Shown here: in pieces, positions 17,602 through 25,905 of the stretch
Layout: the number at the start of each line of letters is the position of its first letter
How positions within the stretch are numbered: the first letter of the stretch is position 1
From: Microbacterium sp. SCN 70-27
Lineage (GTDB): Bacteria; Actinomycetota; Actinomycetes; Actinomycetales; Microbacteriaceae
Length of the DNA: 64,000 nt
Direction of reading: 5' to 3'
Assembly (NCBI GenBank): GCA_001724425.1
Contig: MEEK01000005.1
Span: 1 to 64,000 of the forward strand
Program-made: the position numbers and the translations under genes
Notes under the pieces: model-generated
What the model was told of the DNA's origin: nothing
Databases searched by the model: none
The model's input: only the letters and a program-made list of their open reading frames with translations

Positions 17602-19275
17602 TCACTCCGCGTCGGCGAGGACACCCTCCACCGCGGCGCACCCTGCGGTCACGGCGTCGCCCGATGGCTCCTTCTCGACGGGCGGCCACCCGAGCCGCGC
17701 GGCGATGCGACCCGCGACGAGCGGGGCCGCGAACGACGTCCCGCTCCACACCGCGAAGCCACCGCGGTAGTCCTCGGGGGCGATCGTGAGCCGGCGACGC
17801 GTGTACTGGTCGTCGCGGGCCGAGGCCTGCAATCCGCCGACGAAGTCGGGCTGGGTGCTGAGCACCGCGGCCCCCACGGCGTACGTCCGCACCCACGGCC
17901 CCACATTCGAAAAGAGCGCCGTCGTGCGGCAGTCGGGGTTGAGCGCCCCGACCGAGACGTGCGCCGCGCCGCCGTCGCGGACGATACCGTTGTCCGACCC
18001 CGGCCACGGCCACAGCGAGGCCGGGAACGTCGGCCGATCGGTCGCATCGTTGCCTGCCGAGACGACGATCGTCGTGCCGAGACCGCGCAGCACGGCCAGG
18101 AGGTCGTACAGGTCCCGCGTGTAGAGGCCGTCCTCCGGGGTCTCGTGGTAATACCCGAGCGACATGTTGACGACATCGATCGGACGACCGGTCGGGTCAC
18201 CGGCGCGGAACCGCTGCATGAGGATGCCGAGGTCTTCGATCACCGTCATCAGCAGCGACTCCTCGACGACGCCGAGCGCGTCGGCGACCCGGACGGCGAG
18301 CATCGCGGCATCCGGGGCCACCTGCCGCACGATCCCGGCGATGAACGTGCCGTGCCCCGCGACAGGGTCGAGCTCCCCGTCGAGCGGTCCGTACAGGTCG
18401 GGGTAGATCTCCGGGTTCGCCTCGTCGTGGATCCCGACGGGGGCGCCGTCGAGGCGCACATCGCGATCGACGAGCGTGTCGGGAAGCCAGGAATGCGCAC
18501 CGATTCCCGTGTCGAGCACGGCGACGACGGGGCGACGCCGCCCCGGCGCCACCTTCTGCAGGCGCGGCGCCGGTCCCACCCACGCGACCGGCTGCCGCCC
18601 GCCGGTGCCGCACTCGCCGTACTCCCCCACCGGGTTCGACTTCGTGTAGGGATTGGACTTCGTGTACGGATTCGACTTCGTGAAGGGGTTCGACTTCGTG
18701 TACGGATTCGACTTCGTGTACGGGTTGACGCCGATCGGGTCGACCGTCATGACGTGATCGAGGCCGATGCGGTCCGCTCCCACGGCGCGCAGGCTCGCAC
18801 CGGCGTCGACCCGCCCATCGCGGCCGCGCACGGCGTCCGGCCCGCCGAGGATGCCGCGGCGCACCTGCTGCAGCACGCGCCAGGCATCCGGGAGCGCCGG
18901 CGAGACCCCGCTCGCGCGATCCGGCGTCGTGAGCCGCACGCGTATCACGGTCGGGGCTCCCGGCAGGCGGGCCTCGACCCGCTCGTCGTCCTTCAGCTCG
19001 GTTCCGTCGAGGCGCTCGCGCACGACCCCCCAGCCGAAGACGGCCGCCGCTTCACGCACCCGGGTGTAGTTGCCTTCGAGGAGCCCGCCGTCGACGCCGT
19101 CGGAGAGGAGCAGACGGTCGGGGACATACGCGGTCTGGAACGCCTCGATGCCATCGAGAGGCTCCGTGCCGGGGTCGAGCACCGTCGCCGAGACGACCGA
19201 TCCGCGGGCGCGATCGCGCCAAGTCCACTTCTCGGGCTGGCCGCTCGGGCCGCCTGTGATGTCCTCGGGTGTCAT
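17602..19275 (-). CDS. Subtilisin-like S8 serine protease with NPYTKS repeat linker
   Basis: 557 aa, no signal peptide or membrane anchor, so probably cytosolic. Residues 1-180 form an N-terminal region unlike standard I9 prodomains. Residues 184-213 are five tandem hexapeptides (four NPYTKS, one NPFTKS) followed by NP. The S8 catalytic domain follows with D255 (VLDTGIG), H308 (GHGTFIAG) and S514 (GTSFAAP), and the oxyanion Asn is in VSAGND. The catalytic triad is complete. It sits between the 159-aa protein and the TPR-CHAT protease in one operon. The repeat linker between the N-terminal part and the protease domain is a natural place for activation cleavage or binding; this is inference. 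Confidence 0.93.
   Translation of the reverse strand: MTPEDITGGPSGQPEKWTWRDRARGSVVSATVLDPGTEPLDGIEAFQTAYVPDRLLLSDGVDGGLLEGNYTRVREAAAVFGWGVVRERLDGTELKDDERVEARLPGAPTVIRVRLTTPDRASGVSPALPDAWRVLQQVRRGILGGPDAVRGRDGRVDAGASLRAVGADRIGLDHVMTVDPIGVNPYTKSNPYTKSNPFTKSNPYTKSNPYTKSNPVGEYGECGTGGRQPVAWVGPAPRLQKVAPGRRRPVVAVLDTGIGAHSWLPDTLVDRDVRLDGAPVGIHDEANPEIYPDLYGPLDGELDPVAGHGTFIAGIVRQVAPDAAMLAVRVADALGVVEESLLMTVIEDLGILMQRFRAGDPTGRPIDVVNMSLGYYHETPEDGLYTRDLYDLLAVLRGLGTTIVVSAGNDATDRPTFPASLWPWPGSDNGIVRDGGAAHVSVGALNPDCRTTALFSNVGPWVRTYAVGAAVLSTQPDFVGGLQASARDDQYTRRRLTIAPEDYRGGFAVWSGTSFAAPLVAGRIAARLGWPPVEKEPSGDAVTAGCAAVEGVLADAE
18637..18726 (-). repeat. 18-bp tandem repeat encoding NPYTKS x5
   Basis: Five 18-bp units of the type AAYCCGTACACGAAGTCG, the third encoding NPFTKS, followed by a partial unit (NP). 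The units differ mainly at synonymous positions, so the peptide rather than the DNA seems conserved. Confidence 0.9.
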
Positions 19276-19325
19276 GCGTCCTCCTCAGGTGAGCGATGTC
19301 GGATGCCGCGGTGCGGCGCGGCGGG

Positions 19326-19805
19326 TCAGATCTCGAATCTCGGGGTCAGCAGCTCGGCCGGCGCGCCCGGCACGGGTGCCGCGGACAGGACGACCCGGAG
19401 ACGGCAGAGCCCCGACGGAACGGCGTCGATGCTGAAGCGACCTCCGTCGACGTCGGCGGAGCGCTCCTCCCCTTCGGCGAGGAGCACGACGTCCGCCACG
19501 TCGCCGTCGACCCACCCGTCGAGCCGGTGCAGGTCGCGCTCGGCGGGCGTGACGTGCACGAGAAGGTTCGTCTTGCCGTCGCCGAACTGGAGCGTGAGCA
19601 TGTCGGCGTCGCCGCGCACGGGCGAGGTCGCGTCGCTGTCGAGCAGGGTGAGGAGGGCGTACTCGCGGCCGAGATCGTCGCTCGCGACGGCGGCGACCAT
19701 CGCGTCGACGAACTCCGCCGGCACCGGATCGACCGTCTCCCACGTGCGCCGGAGCGCGGCCAGCAGCACAGCATCGGATCCCGTCGCCTCAGAAGTCACG
19801 GTCAT
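19326..19805 (-). CDS. 159-aa protein overlapping the ECF sigma gene (putative sigma partner or substrate)
   Basis: The ATG lies 17 bp inside the end of the sigma-factor gene (a long frame further upstream is only a shadow of that gene), so translation is coupled. Residues ~12-50 are helical (AALRRTWETVDPVPAEFVDAM region). The rest is beta-rich with hydrophobic-polar alternation ending in LLTPRFEI, resembling a small carboxypeptidase-regulatory-like beta sandwich. No membrane segment and no Cys-based zinc site, so it is not a classical ZAS-type anti-sigma factor. Position and coupling suggest it binds the sigma factor or is cleaved by the operon's proteases. No function is established. Confidence 0.82.
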   Translation of the reverse strand: MTVTSEATGSDAVLLAALRRTWETVDPVPAEFVDAMVAAVASDDLGREYALLTLLDSDATSPVRGDADMLTLQFGDGKTNLLVHVTPAERDLHRLDGWVDGDVADVVLLAEGEERSADVDGGRFSIDAVPSGLCRLRVVLSAAPVPGAPAELLTPRFEI

Positions 19806-20445
19806 CCCCCTTCCATCCATCCGCCGCGAGGGCGGTGCGAAGCTTCCCGAGGCAGCGGCCCCGGGTCGGTCCGATCGAGCCGACCGGCATGCCGAGGTCG
19901 TCGGCGATACGGGTGTAGTCGGGTCGCTCGTCGAACGCGACGATGCGCAGAAGCCGCCGGCAGCGCTCGTCGAGGCTGTGGACGGCCCGCCACAGCCGAC
20001 TGTCGCGATCGCTGAGTTCGGCACGGCTTTCGGCGGACTCCTCGCTCGGGAGCAGCGGCTCGAGATCGACCGTGTCCGTCGTGCGCACCCGCTGCCCCGC
20101 GCGCCCCGCGCGCCACGCCTCGCGGCGTGCGGTGGTCGTGAGCCAGCCGGCGATCGCCCGCGCATCCTGCACGGATTCGTGACGACGGACGAGGGTGAGC
20201 CAGGTCGCCTGGACGACGTCTTCGGCGAGCATCGCCTCCAGCCCGTAGGCGCGGACGACGTGCCAGAGCACGGGCGACATCGCGCGCACGAGCTCATCCA
20301 TCGCGCGAGGGTCCCCACTCTGCCAGCGCGTGAAGGCATCCGCGGCCCGTTCCCACGTGGTCGTGGGCGCGACGCCGCGCCCGCCCTCGGCCCCGTCGTC
20401 CTCGGAGCGGGAGGTCGAGGGATCGGCATCGGTCATACCGCTCAT
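19789..20445 (-). CDS. ECF-type RNA polymerase sigma factor
   Basis: About 218 aa from ATG 20445 (ATG 20436 is an in-frame alternative three codons later). Region 2 covers ~residues 40-105 (DELVRAMSPVLWHVVRAYGL, then EDVVQATWLTLV), with W-rich region 2.4 (AIAGWLTTTARREAWR). Region 4 lies near the end (LDERCRRLLRIVAFDE, then YTRIADDLGMPVGSIG). The middle linker is short and acidic, and region 3 is missing, as in ECF factors. It leads the operon of the 159-aa protein, subtilase and TPR-CHAT protease, so it probably drives their expression or is the target they control. It diverges from a GATase gene across ~86 bp. Confidence 0.9.
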   Translation of the reverse strand: MSGMTDADPSTSRSEDDGAEGGRGVAPTTTWERAADAFTRWQSGDPRAMDELVRAMSPVLWHVVRAYGLEAMLAEDVVQATWLTLVRRHESVQDARAIAGWLTTTARREAWRAGRAGQRVRTTDTVDLEPLLPSEESAESRAELSDRDSRLWRAVHSLDERCRRLLRIVAFDERPDYTRIADDLGMPVGSIGPTRGRCLGKLRTALAADGWKGDDRDF

Positions 20446-20519
20446 TCTGGCCACATTGTGAGGAGAACGGGAAAGGTCGTTCTGATACACCGGACCGTCG
20501 CGACTGCGCCGGCCCCGCC

Positions 20520-20525
20520 TAGACT
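20520..20525 (+). promoter_or_regulatory. -10 box (TAGACT) of the GATase gene, leaderless arrangement
   Basis: TAGACT ends 6 nt before the ATG at 20532, in the short region shared with the divergent ECF sigma gene. No Shine-Dalgarno sequence. Confidence 0.5.
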
Positions 20526-20531
20526 CGCTTC

Positions 20532-21257
20532 ATGAGCCCGCTCGTCTACCTCTGCGCGAGACCTCAGACGGGTGCCGCGGAGGCCGAGTACGAGTCGTTC
20601 CGCACGGCGATGCGCCTCGGCGACGGCGAACTCGAGCGCTGGGACCTCGTCCGCGAGGCGCTCCCCGCCGATGCGGCCTCGCGGTGGCGCGGTGCCGTCG
20701 TCGGCGGCAGTCCGTTCAACGTGACCGATCCCGAATCGACCAAGACCGACACGCAGCGGCGCCTCGAGGGCGACCTCGCGCGGCTCGCCGAGACCGCCGC
20801 CTCCGGCACGATCGCGGCGCTGTTCACGTGCTACGGCATCGGCGTCGCGACGCGCGCCCTCGGCGGCGAGGTGAGCCGCGCGTACCCGGAGGACACCGGC
20901 CCCACGACGGTGACGGTGACGGACGCCGGGCGCAGGGACCCGCTCTTCGGGCCGCTGGCCGACACGTTCCACGCGCTCACCGCCCACAAGGAGGGCACCG
21001 AGCGGATGCCTGCCGGAGCCGTGCTCCTCGCGACGGGCGAATCCTGCCCCGTGCAGGCGTACCGCGTCGGAGAGTCGCTGTACGCGACGCAGTTCCACCC
21101 CGAGCCGACCGGGCGCGCCTTCACCGAGCGGATGGCGGTCTACCGCGACGACGGCTACTTCGCCGCGCACGACTACGACCGGATCGCGGCGACCGTGCTC
21201 GCGGCATCCCTCACCGAGCCGCCCCGGATCCTCCGCGCGTTCGCGACCGCGTTCTGA
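20532..21257 (+). CDS. Class I glutamine amidotransferase-like protein (GMP-synthase GATase type)
   Basis: 241 aa. The nucleophile elbow is FTCYGIG with C100. The second and third triad residues are H189 and E191 in TQFHPEP, so the hydrolase triad is complete. The protein is a stand-alone GATase without a synthetase domain, as in YfeJ/GuaA-like 'glutamine amidotransferase' proteins. It would release ammonia from glutamine or hydrolyse a gamma-glutamyl compound. The partner is unknown. It diverges from the ECF sigma operon but probably is not part of it. Confidence 0.9.
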   Translation: MSPLVYLCARPQTGAAEAEYESFRTAMRLGDGELERWDLVREALPADAASRWRGAVVGGSPFNVTDPESTKTDTQRRLEGDLARLAETAASGTIAALFTCYGIGVATRALGGEVSRAYPEDTGPTTVTVTDAGRRDPLFGPLADTFHALTAHKEGTERMPAGAVLLATGESCPVQAYRVGESLYATQFHPEPTGRAFTERMAVYRDDGYFAAHDYDRIAATVLAASLTEPPRILRAFATAF

Positions 21258-21263
21258 GGGTTC

Positions 21264-21325
21264 GCCCGGGCGGGGTGCGGGTCGTGGTCGATCACCCGGA
21301 GGCTCGCGGGACTCCCCGCCCGGGC
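21264..21325. terminator. Long inverted repeat between convergent genes
   Basis: GCCCGGGCGGGG (21264-21275) and CCCCGCCCGGGC (21314-21325) form a perfect 12-bp stem with a 38-nt loop between the GATase gene and treZ, which end facing each other. Confidence 0.55.
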
Positions 21326-21330
21326 GGGCC

Positions 21331-23106
21331 TCAGTCCCCGTCGACCGGTCCCACGATGACCGCGGAGTCGGGCGGCAGGCGCAGGAGTCCCGCGGGTACG
21401 GCCGGTGCTCCGGGTGCTGTGGCCGGTGACCCGGCGGGCAGCGCCTCGGCGGGTTCGGTCGAGAACCACACGCCGCGCCCCTCGAGGTCGCGCTCCCACG
21501 GGGCATCCGACAGATTCACGTACACCGTCGCGGCGCCGCGGTGCAGCGCCCAGCGCCCGGGCGCAATGCTCTCTGCCGCATGCCCCGACCTGTTCGGATC
21601 GCTGAGCTCCGGGTGCGCGCGTCGCAGGTGCGCGAGCTCGCGGTACAGCCGCAACAGATCCGCGTGCCCCGTGCGCTCCGCCTCGGTCCAGTCGAGCTTC
21701 GAGCGCTCGAACGTCGCGGGGTCGTTCGGGTCGGGGACGATCGATTCATCCCACCCCATCCGGGCGAACTCCGCGCGGCGGCCGCGGCGGGTGGCTTCGG
21801 CGAGTTCCGGCTCGGGATGCGACGTGAAGAACTGCCACGGGGTCGATGCGCCCCACTCCTCGCCCATGAACAGCATCGGCGTGCCCGGCGCGGTGAGGGT
21901 CAGTACGGCCGCGACGCGCAGGCGCGCGGGGCTGAGCGTCTGGCTCAGCCGGTCGCCGGCGGCGCGATTGCCGATCTGGTCGTGGTCCTGGGCGAACTCG
22001 ACGAATCGCCACGACGCGACCTCCGGCGGCACGGGAGCGCCCCAGTCCACGCCCCGGAACGACGAGAACGTACCGTCGTGGAAGAATCCGCCCCGCCACG
22101 TCTTCGGCAGCGCGCCCGGATCGGCGAAGTCGGCGTAGTACCCGTCGGTCTCGCCCGTGAGCGCGACGTGCACCGCGTGGTGCCAGTCGTCGACCCACTG
22201 GGCCGCGAGCCCGTGGCCGCCCGCTTCGCGCGGCAGGATCATGACCGGATCATTCAGGTCGCTCTCGGCGATGAGGCTCAGGGGCCGTCCCTGCTGCGTC
22301 GACAGGGCATCCACCCGCTCGGACAGCTCGTGGAGGATGTGCTCGGGGCTGTCCTCGGACTCGTGCAGCGCGTGCACGGCATCCAGCCGCAGCCCGTCGA
22401 CGTGGTAGTCGCGCAGCCACATGAGCGCGTTCTGGATGATGTGGTCGCGGACGGCGCGCTCGTCGAGGTCGATCGACGCGCCCCACGTCGTGCTGCGTCC
22501 GTCGCGGAGGTAAGGGCCGAACTCGGGGAGGTAGTTGCCGGAGGGTCCGAGGTGGTTGTAGACGACGTCCTGGATCACGGCGAGGCCGGCGGCATGCGCG
22601 GCATCCACGAACCGCCGGTACGCCTCGGGGCCGCCGTACTCCTCCTGCACGGCGTACCAGAGGACGCCGTCGTAGCCCCAGTTGTGGGTGCCGTTGAACG
22701 CGTTGACGGGGAGGAGCTCGACGTGGGTCACGCCGAGCTCGACGAGGTGCGGGAGCTTGCTGATCGCCGCGTCGAGGGTGCCCTCGGGGGTGAACGTGCC
22801 GACGTGGAGTTCGTAGAGGAGGCCCCCGGCGAGCGGCCGACCCGTCCAGGCCCCGTCGCTCCAGGTGAAGGCGGCGGGGTCGTCCCAGGCAGACAGATCG
22901 TGCACGCCGCGCGGCTGGCGGCGCGAGCGCGGATCCGGGCGGGCCGTGTCGCTGTCACCGAGGACGAAGCCGTACTCGTCACCGGATGCCAGGGTGACGT
23001 CGGAGCGCCACCACCCGGCATCCTGTGCCACGAGCTCTGCGTCAGCGTGACCCGGCCGTCGCAGTCGCACCCGCGCCGCGCGCGGCGCCCATACCTCGAT
23101 CGTCAT
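21331..23106 (-). CDS. treZ: Malto-oligosyltrehalose trehalohydrolase
   Basis: 591 aa from the ATG that gives MTIEVWAPRAARVRL, the usual start of the N-terminal E-set (CBM48-like) domain; longer frames upstream run into the intergenic repeat. The GH13 barrel follows: nucleophile Asp in DGLRLDAVHAL, acid/base Glu in LIAESDLND, and third Asp in FAQDHDQIGNR. TreZ releases trehalose from the maltooligosyl trehalose made by TreY. In most relatives it lies beside treY. Here 10 kb of unrelated genes separate the two, although all remain on the same strand. Confidence 0.95.
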   Translation of the reverse strand: MTIEVWAPRAARVRLRRPGHADAELVAQDAGWWRSDVTLASGDEYGFVLGDSDTARPDPRSRRQPRGVHDLSAWDDPAAFTWSDGAWTGRPLAGGLLYELHVGTFTPEGTLDAAISKLPHLVELGVTHVELLPVNAFNGTHNWGYDGVLWYAVQEEYGGPEAYRRFVDAAHAAGLAVIQDVVYNHLGPSGNYLPEFGPYLRDGRSTTWGASIDLDERAVRDHIIQNALMWLRDYHVDGLRLDAVHALHESEDSPEHILHELSERVDALSTQQGRPLSLIAESDLNDPVMILPREAGGHGLAAQWVDDWHHAVHVALTGETDGYYADFADPGALPKTWRGGFFHDGTFSSFRGVDWGAPVPPEVASWRFVEFAQDHDQIGNRAAGDRLSQTLSPARLRVAAVLTLTAPGTPMLFMGEEWGASTPWQFFTSHPEPELAEATRRGRRAEFARMGWDESIVPDPNDPATFERSKLDWTEAERTGHADLLRLYRELAHLRRAHPELSDPNRSGHAAESIAPGRWALHRGAATVYVNLSDAPWERDLEGRGVWFSTEPAEALPAGSPATAPGAPAVPAGLLRLPPDSAVIVGPVDGD

Positions 23107-23156
23107 GGATCCATCCTGCCCGGCGCGAGGCGGCGCTGGCGCGGGGGCGGGTGATG

Positions 23157-23230
23157 AATTCCGCAGAATGTGACGAACTCCGCACCCGGATGCCGGAACG
23201 GGTGCGGAGTTCGCGCAGAACTGCGGAGTT
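23157..23230. repeat. Nested palindromic element, family A, copy 1 (island edge near treZ)
   Basis: 74 bp. Outer arms are AATTCCGCAG / CTGCGGAGTT, with one mismatch. Inner arms are CGAACTCCGCACCC / GGGTGCGGAGTTCG, a perfect 14-bp match. A second copy in the same orientation lies at the other edge of the 10-kb island. Confidence 0.85.
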
Positions 23231-23250
23231 CGTGGCATCCCGCGCGCGAG

Positions 23251-24567
23251 TCAGTCCTCCCCGCGCGAGGGACCGCCGGATGCCTCGAACTCGGCCGCCG
23301 CGGCGGCGCGCAGACCGGGGTCGGCGAGGTAGGCGACGGCCGTGGCGGCGAGGGCGGCCGCGGCATCCACGAGCGCGTCGATCGCGGCGGGGAGCACCGT
23401 GAGGTCGGCGAAGGCGGCGTTGTGCGGAAAGACGTCGTCGGGGCCGCCGAGCCCGAGCGACGGGTGGATCGACGGAACGAGCCGGCTGACGTTGCCCATG
23501 TCGGTAGACGGACCGCCCTGCGGCGGCGCGGCGGGGGGCGGGATCTCGTGGCCGCGCGCGGCGAACGCCTCCGTCCAGCGTGAGGTCAGAGCCGTGTTGG
23601 TCTGCAGCGGCAGGTAGGGCGGGACGGGGTCGAGGTCGATCTCGGCGCGGGTCCCCGTTGCGAGGGCGGCCCCTTCGAGCACCGCCACGACACGGTCGGT
23701 CAGTTCTCGGAGCGCCGCGACGTCGGCCGAGCGGACGTAGAACAGCGCCGACGCCCGCTCCGGGACGATGTTGGGCGCGGCACCGCCGTCCGTGATGATC
23801 CCGTGGATGCGGTCGGTCGGCAGGATGTGCTGACGCAGCTGCGCGACGCCCTGGTACGCCGTCACGACGCCGTCGAGCGCGTTGCGACCGAGCCACGGCG
23901 CGCCTGCGGCGTGTGCCGCGCGCCCGTGGAACGTCACCGCGATCCGTCGCACCCCGGTCGTGCGCTGCCCGAGCAACGAACTCGTGCCCGATCCGCTGGA
24001 CGGATGGACCATGCCCGCGGCATCCACGTCGTCGAACCCGCCGGCGCGGATGATCAGCTCCTTGCCGCCGCCGTTCTCCTCGGCGGGGGTGCCGATGAGC
24101 GACAGTCGCCCCCCGAGACTCCGGGCGACCGGGGCCGCGGCGAGGAACGCCCCGACCGCGACGGCGGCGATGATGTTGTGCCCGCACGCGTGGCCGATGC
24201 CCGGCAGCGCGTCGTACTCGGCGATGATCGCGAAGTGCGGGACGGATGCCGGGGCGTCCGCTCCGGCGTCACCGGCATCCGCGGCCCCTGCGGGAGCAGA
24301 ACCCGCGACCGCCCGCAGTGCGGTGTCGAGCCCGAACGCGCCGACCTCGGCATCCACCCCGTGCGCAGCGAGGAGCGACGCGATCCGCGCGACGGAGGCG
24401 TGCTCCTCGAATCCGATCTCGGGCTCGTCGTGCAGGTCGCGGGCGAGCCGGGCGAGTTCGGGTCGCAAGCGCTCGACGGCGGCCGCGATCTCGGCATCCG
24501 TCGGCACAGCGGGCGCCAGCACTGCAGGCGCCGCGGCGGGCCGCTCCGAGGGCGCGTCGACACTCAC
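23251..24567 (-). CDS. M20-family amidohydrolase (M20D type)
   Basis: 438 aa from a GTG overlapping the VOC gene's stop (GTGA). Metal-binding motifs are visible: HACGHNIIAA, TPAEENGGGKE and the HPSSG segment, with a dimerisation domain in between (VTFHGRAAHAAGAPWLGRNALD). These match the IAA-amino-acid/aminobenzoylglutamate/PM20D2-like group, which removes an acyl group from N-acylated amino acids or splits small dipeptides. It is the last gene of the ABC/LLM/CMD block, so it probably processes the imported compound or a product of it. The final ~20 residues are acidic and non-conserved. Confidence 0.92.
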   Translation of the reverse strand: MSVDAPSERPAAAPAVLAPAVPTDAEIAAAVERLRPELARLARDLHDEPEIGFEEHASVARIASLLAAHGVDAEVGAFGLDTALRAVAGSAPAGAADAGDAGADAPASVPHFAIIAEYDALPGIGHACGHNIIAAVAVGAFLAAAPVARSLGGRLSLIGTPAEENGGGKELIIRAGGFDDVDAAGMVHPSSGSGTSSLLGQRTTGVRRIAVTFHGRAAHAAGAPWLGRNALDGVVTAYQGVAQLRQHILPTDRIHGIITDGGAAPNIVPERASALFYVRSADVAALRELTDRVVAVLEGAALATGTRAEIDLDPVPPYLPLQTNTALTSRWTEAFAARGHEIPPPAAPPQGGPSTDMGNVSRLVPSIHPSLGLGGPDDVFPHNAAFADLTVLPAAIDALVDAAAALAATAVAYLADPGLRAAAAAEFEASGGPSRGED

Positions 24568-25211
24568 AGCTCGACGAGGTCGCCGGCGGCCGTGCGCAGC
24601 GTCAGCCGGAAGCCCGCGTCGTCGCCCGCGACGACCTCCGCCACCCCGTCGCCGAGGCCGTACGCGCCGAGGATCTGCTGGAGCGGCGCCGGGTCGCGCT
24701 CGGTGCGCACGAGGGAGACGAGTTCGATCGTCGGGATGTCGCTCAGCCCCGGCTGCGGGGTCGTCCCCCAGTCGATGAGGAAGGGCACGTCGATGCGGCG
24801 GTGCTCGCCGCGCGTGAGCCGCCACTCGAGCAGCGTGCCGTCGGGCGTGCGGCGCGACAGGTCGCTCACGTCGCCCGGGTCGTAGCCGCCGGCGCGCGCC
24901 GTCGCGACAGTCGCCTCGATGTCGGCCGGGTGCACGGCGTATGCCTGCACGCGCGGGGCGGTGAGCGTCGAGATGCCGAACGTCTCGGGCAGCTCCGGCT
25001 CGGCGCGGTCGGGGTTGGGCCCGATCAGCTCGATGTACTGCGGGCCGCGCGCGCCGTCGACAGTCAGCGCGACGAGGGCGTTGGCGGTGCCGGTGGGGTG
25101 TGCACCGCCGGGTGCGGCGACGACGCCGGCGCGGTCGGCGAACCAGTCCACGAGCCCCTGGAGGTCGGGGCCGGCGATCACGACGTGGTCGAGAAGGGTG
25201 GGGATGCTCAT
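24564..25211 (-). CDS. VOC / glyoxalase-like domain protein
   Basis: 215 aa starting MSIPTLLDHVVIAGPDLQGLVDWF, a typical first strand-helix of vicinal-oxygen-chelate proteins. This is the larger single-chain 'glyoxalase-like' type with two partial beta-alpha-beta units, as in DHVV...YIELIGP and IPTIELVSL. Metal ligands cannot be assigned with confidence (H9, E-containing strands). It ends with an overlapping GTGA leading into the M20 gene. Placed among catabolic enzymes, it may be a lyase, isomerase or dioxygenase for the imported substrate. The preceding 72-bp gap holds only its ribosome site. Confidence 0.85.
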   Translation of the reverse strand: MSIPTLLDHVVIAGPDLQGLVDWFADRAGVVAAPGGAHPTGTANALVALTVDGARGPQYIELIGPNPDRAEPELPETFGISTLTAPRVQAYAVHPADIEATVATARAGGYDPGDVSDLSRRTPDGTLLEWRLTRGEHRRIDVPFLIDWGTTPQPGLSDIPTIELVSLVRTERDPAPLQQILGAYGLGDGVAEVVAGDDAGFRLTLRTAAGDLVEL

Positions 25212-25283
25212 GCGAGTCCTCGCTTTGGGGGGAATGCGTGTCGGGGGATTGCCTGCGGGACAGCTGTCTGCAGGGGGGAACGA

Positions 25284-25904
25284 CTAGCGGGTGACGCGTC
25301 GGCCGGGGACCTCGGGCTCGCCGAGCGACAGCATGAGCCGGTTCGCCCAGTTGAAGAAGGCGGCGCCGCCGATGACGTCGACGATCTCGGCGTCGTCGAG
25401 GCCCGCCGCGCGCAGGCGCGCGATGTCCGCGGCGCCGAACGCGAGGGGCGTGTCGGCGAGGGCGACGGATGCCGCGACGACGGCGTTCCAGGTCTCGTCG
25501 CCCAGGTCGGCGTCCGTTCCTTCGTCGAGCAGGCGTTGGATGTCCGCCTCGCGACCCGACTCGCGGGTGGCCGACGCGGCGTGCACAGAGGCGCAGAAGA
25601 CGCACCCGTTGTGGCGGGACGTGGCCGCGGCGGCGAGTTCGCGCTCGGCGCGCCCGATGCCGCCCGACACGTTGTAGAAGATGTCGAGGTCCGTGAGCGT
25701 GCGGGCACGCAGCGCCTCGGGGTCGCGGGCGAGCAGCCGGAAGTACGGCATCTTCGTGCGCGCCGGCTCGATGAGCGCGTCGCGTTGGAGGTCGGTGAGG
25801 TCCTCCTCGGCGACCGGGAGCAGCCACGGCACCCAGCCGAGCCCCTGCTGGGTGAACTCCTCGGGACGGGCGAGCTCGGGATACGAGGTGACGATCTCGG
25901 TCAT
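25284..25904 (-). CDS. AhpD/CMD-type alkylhydroperoxidase domain protein
   Basis: 206 aa. The reactive AhpD-type site is CVFCASVH (CxxC followed three residues later by His), near residues 100-107. The N-terminal half (ARPEEFTQQGLGWVPWL) resembles the family named after Agrobacterium Avi_7169 in TIGRFAM (recalled, not searched). The start is 1 nt after the stop of the preceding CMD gene. CxxC proteins of this fold use a thiol relay to reduce peroxides or handle reactive carbonyl intermediates. Together with the flavin monooxygenase upstream it may detoxify a peroxide made during substrate oxidation. Confidence 0.9.
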   Translation of the reverse strand: MTEIVTSYPELARPEEFTQQGLGWVPWLLPVAEEDLTDLQRDALIEPARTKMPYFRLLARDPEALRARTLTDLDIFYNVSGGIGRAERELAAAATSRHNGCVFCASVHAASATRESGREADIQRLLDEGTDADLGDETWNAVVAASVALADTPLAFGAADIARLRAAGLDDAEIVDVIGGAAFFNWANRLMLSLGEPEVPGRRVTR

Positions 25905-25905
25905 G

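Noticed and set aside
18637..18726. CRISPR-like 18-bp direct repeat
   Set aside because: No spacers; the repeat is coding sequence (NPYTKS).
15073..20445. Type III-E CRISPR (Craspase) locus
   Set aside because: No Cas7-11, crRNA array or other cas gene; only the TPR-CHAT plus ECF sigma logic is similar.
16405..20535. 1376-aa open frame antisense to the CHAT/subtilase/sigma operon
   Set aside because: Composition is an Arg/Gly-rich shadow of the minus-strand genes, which carry clear catalytic motifs; no start site or domain is seen.
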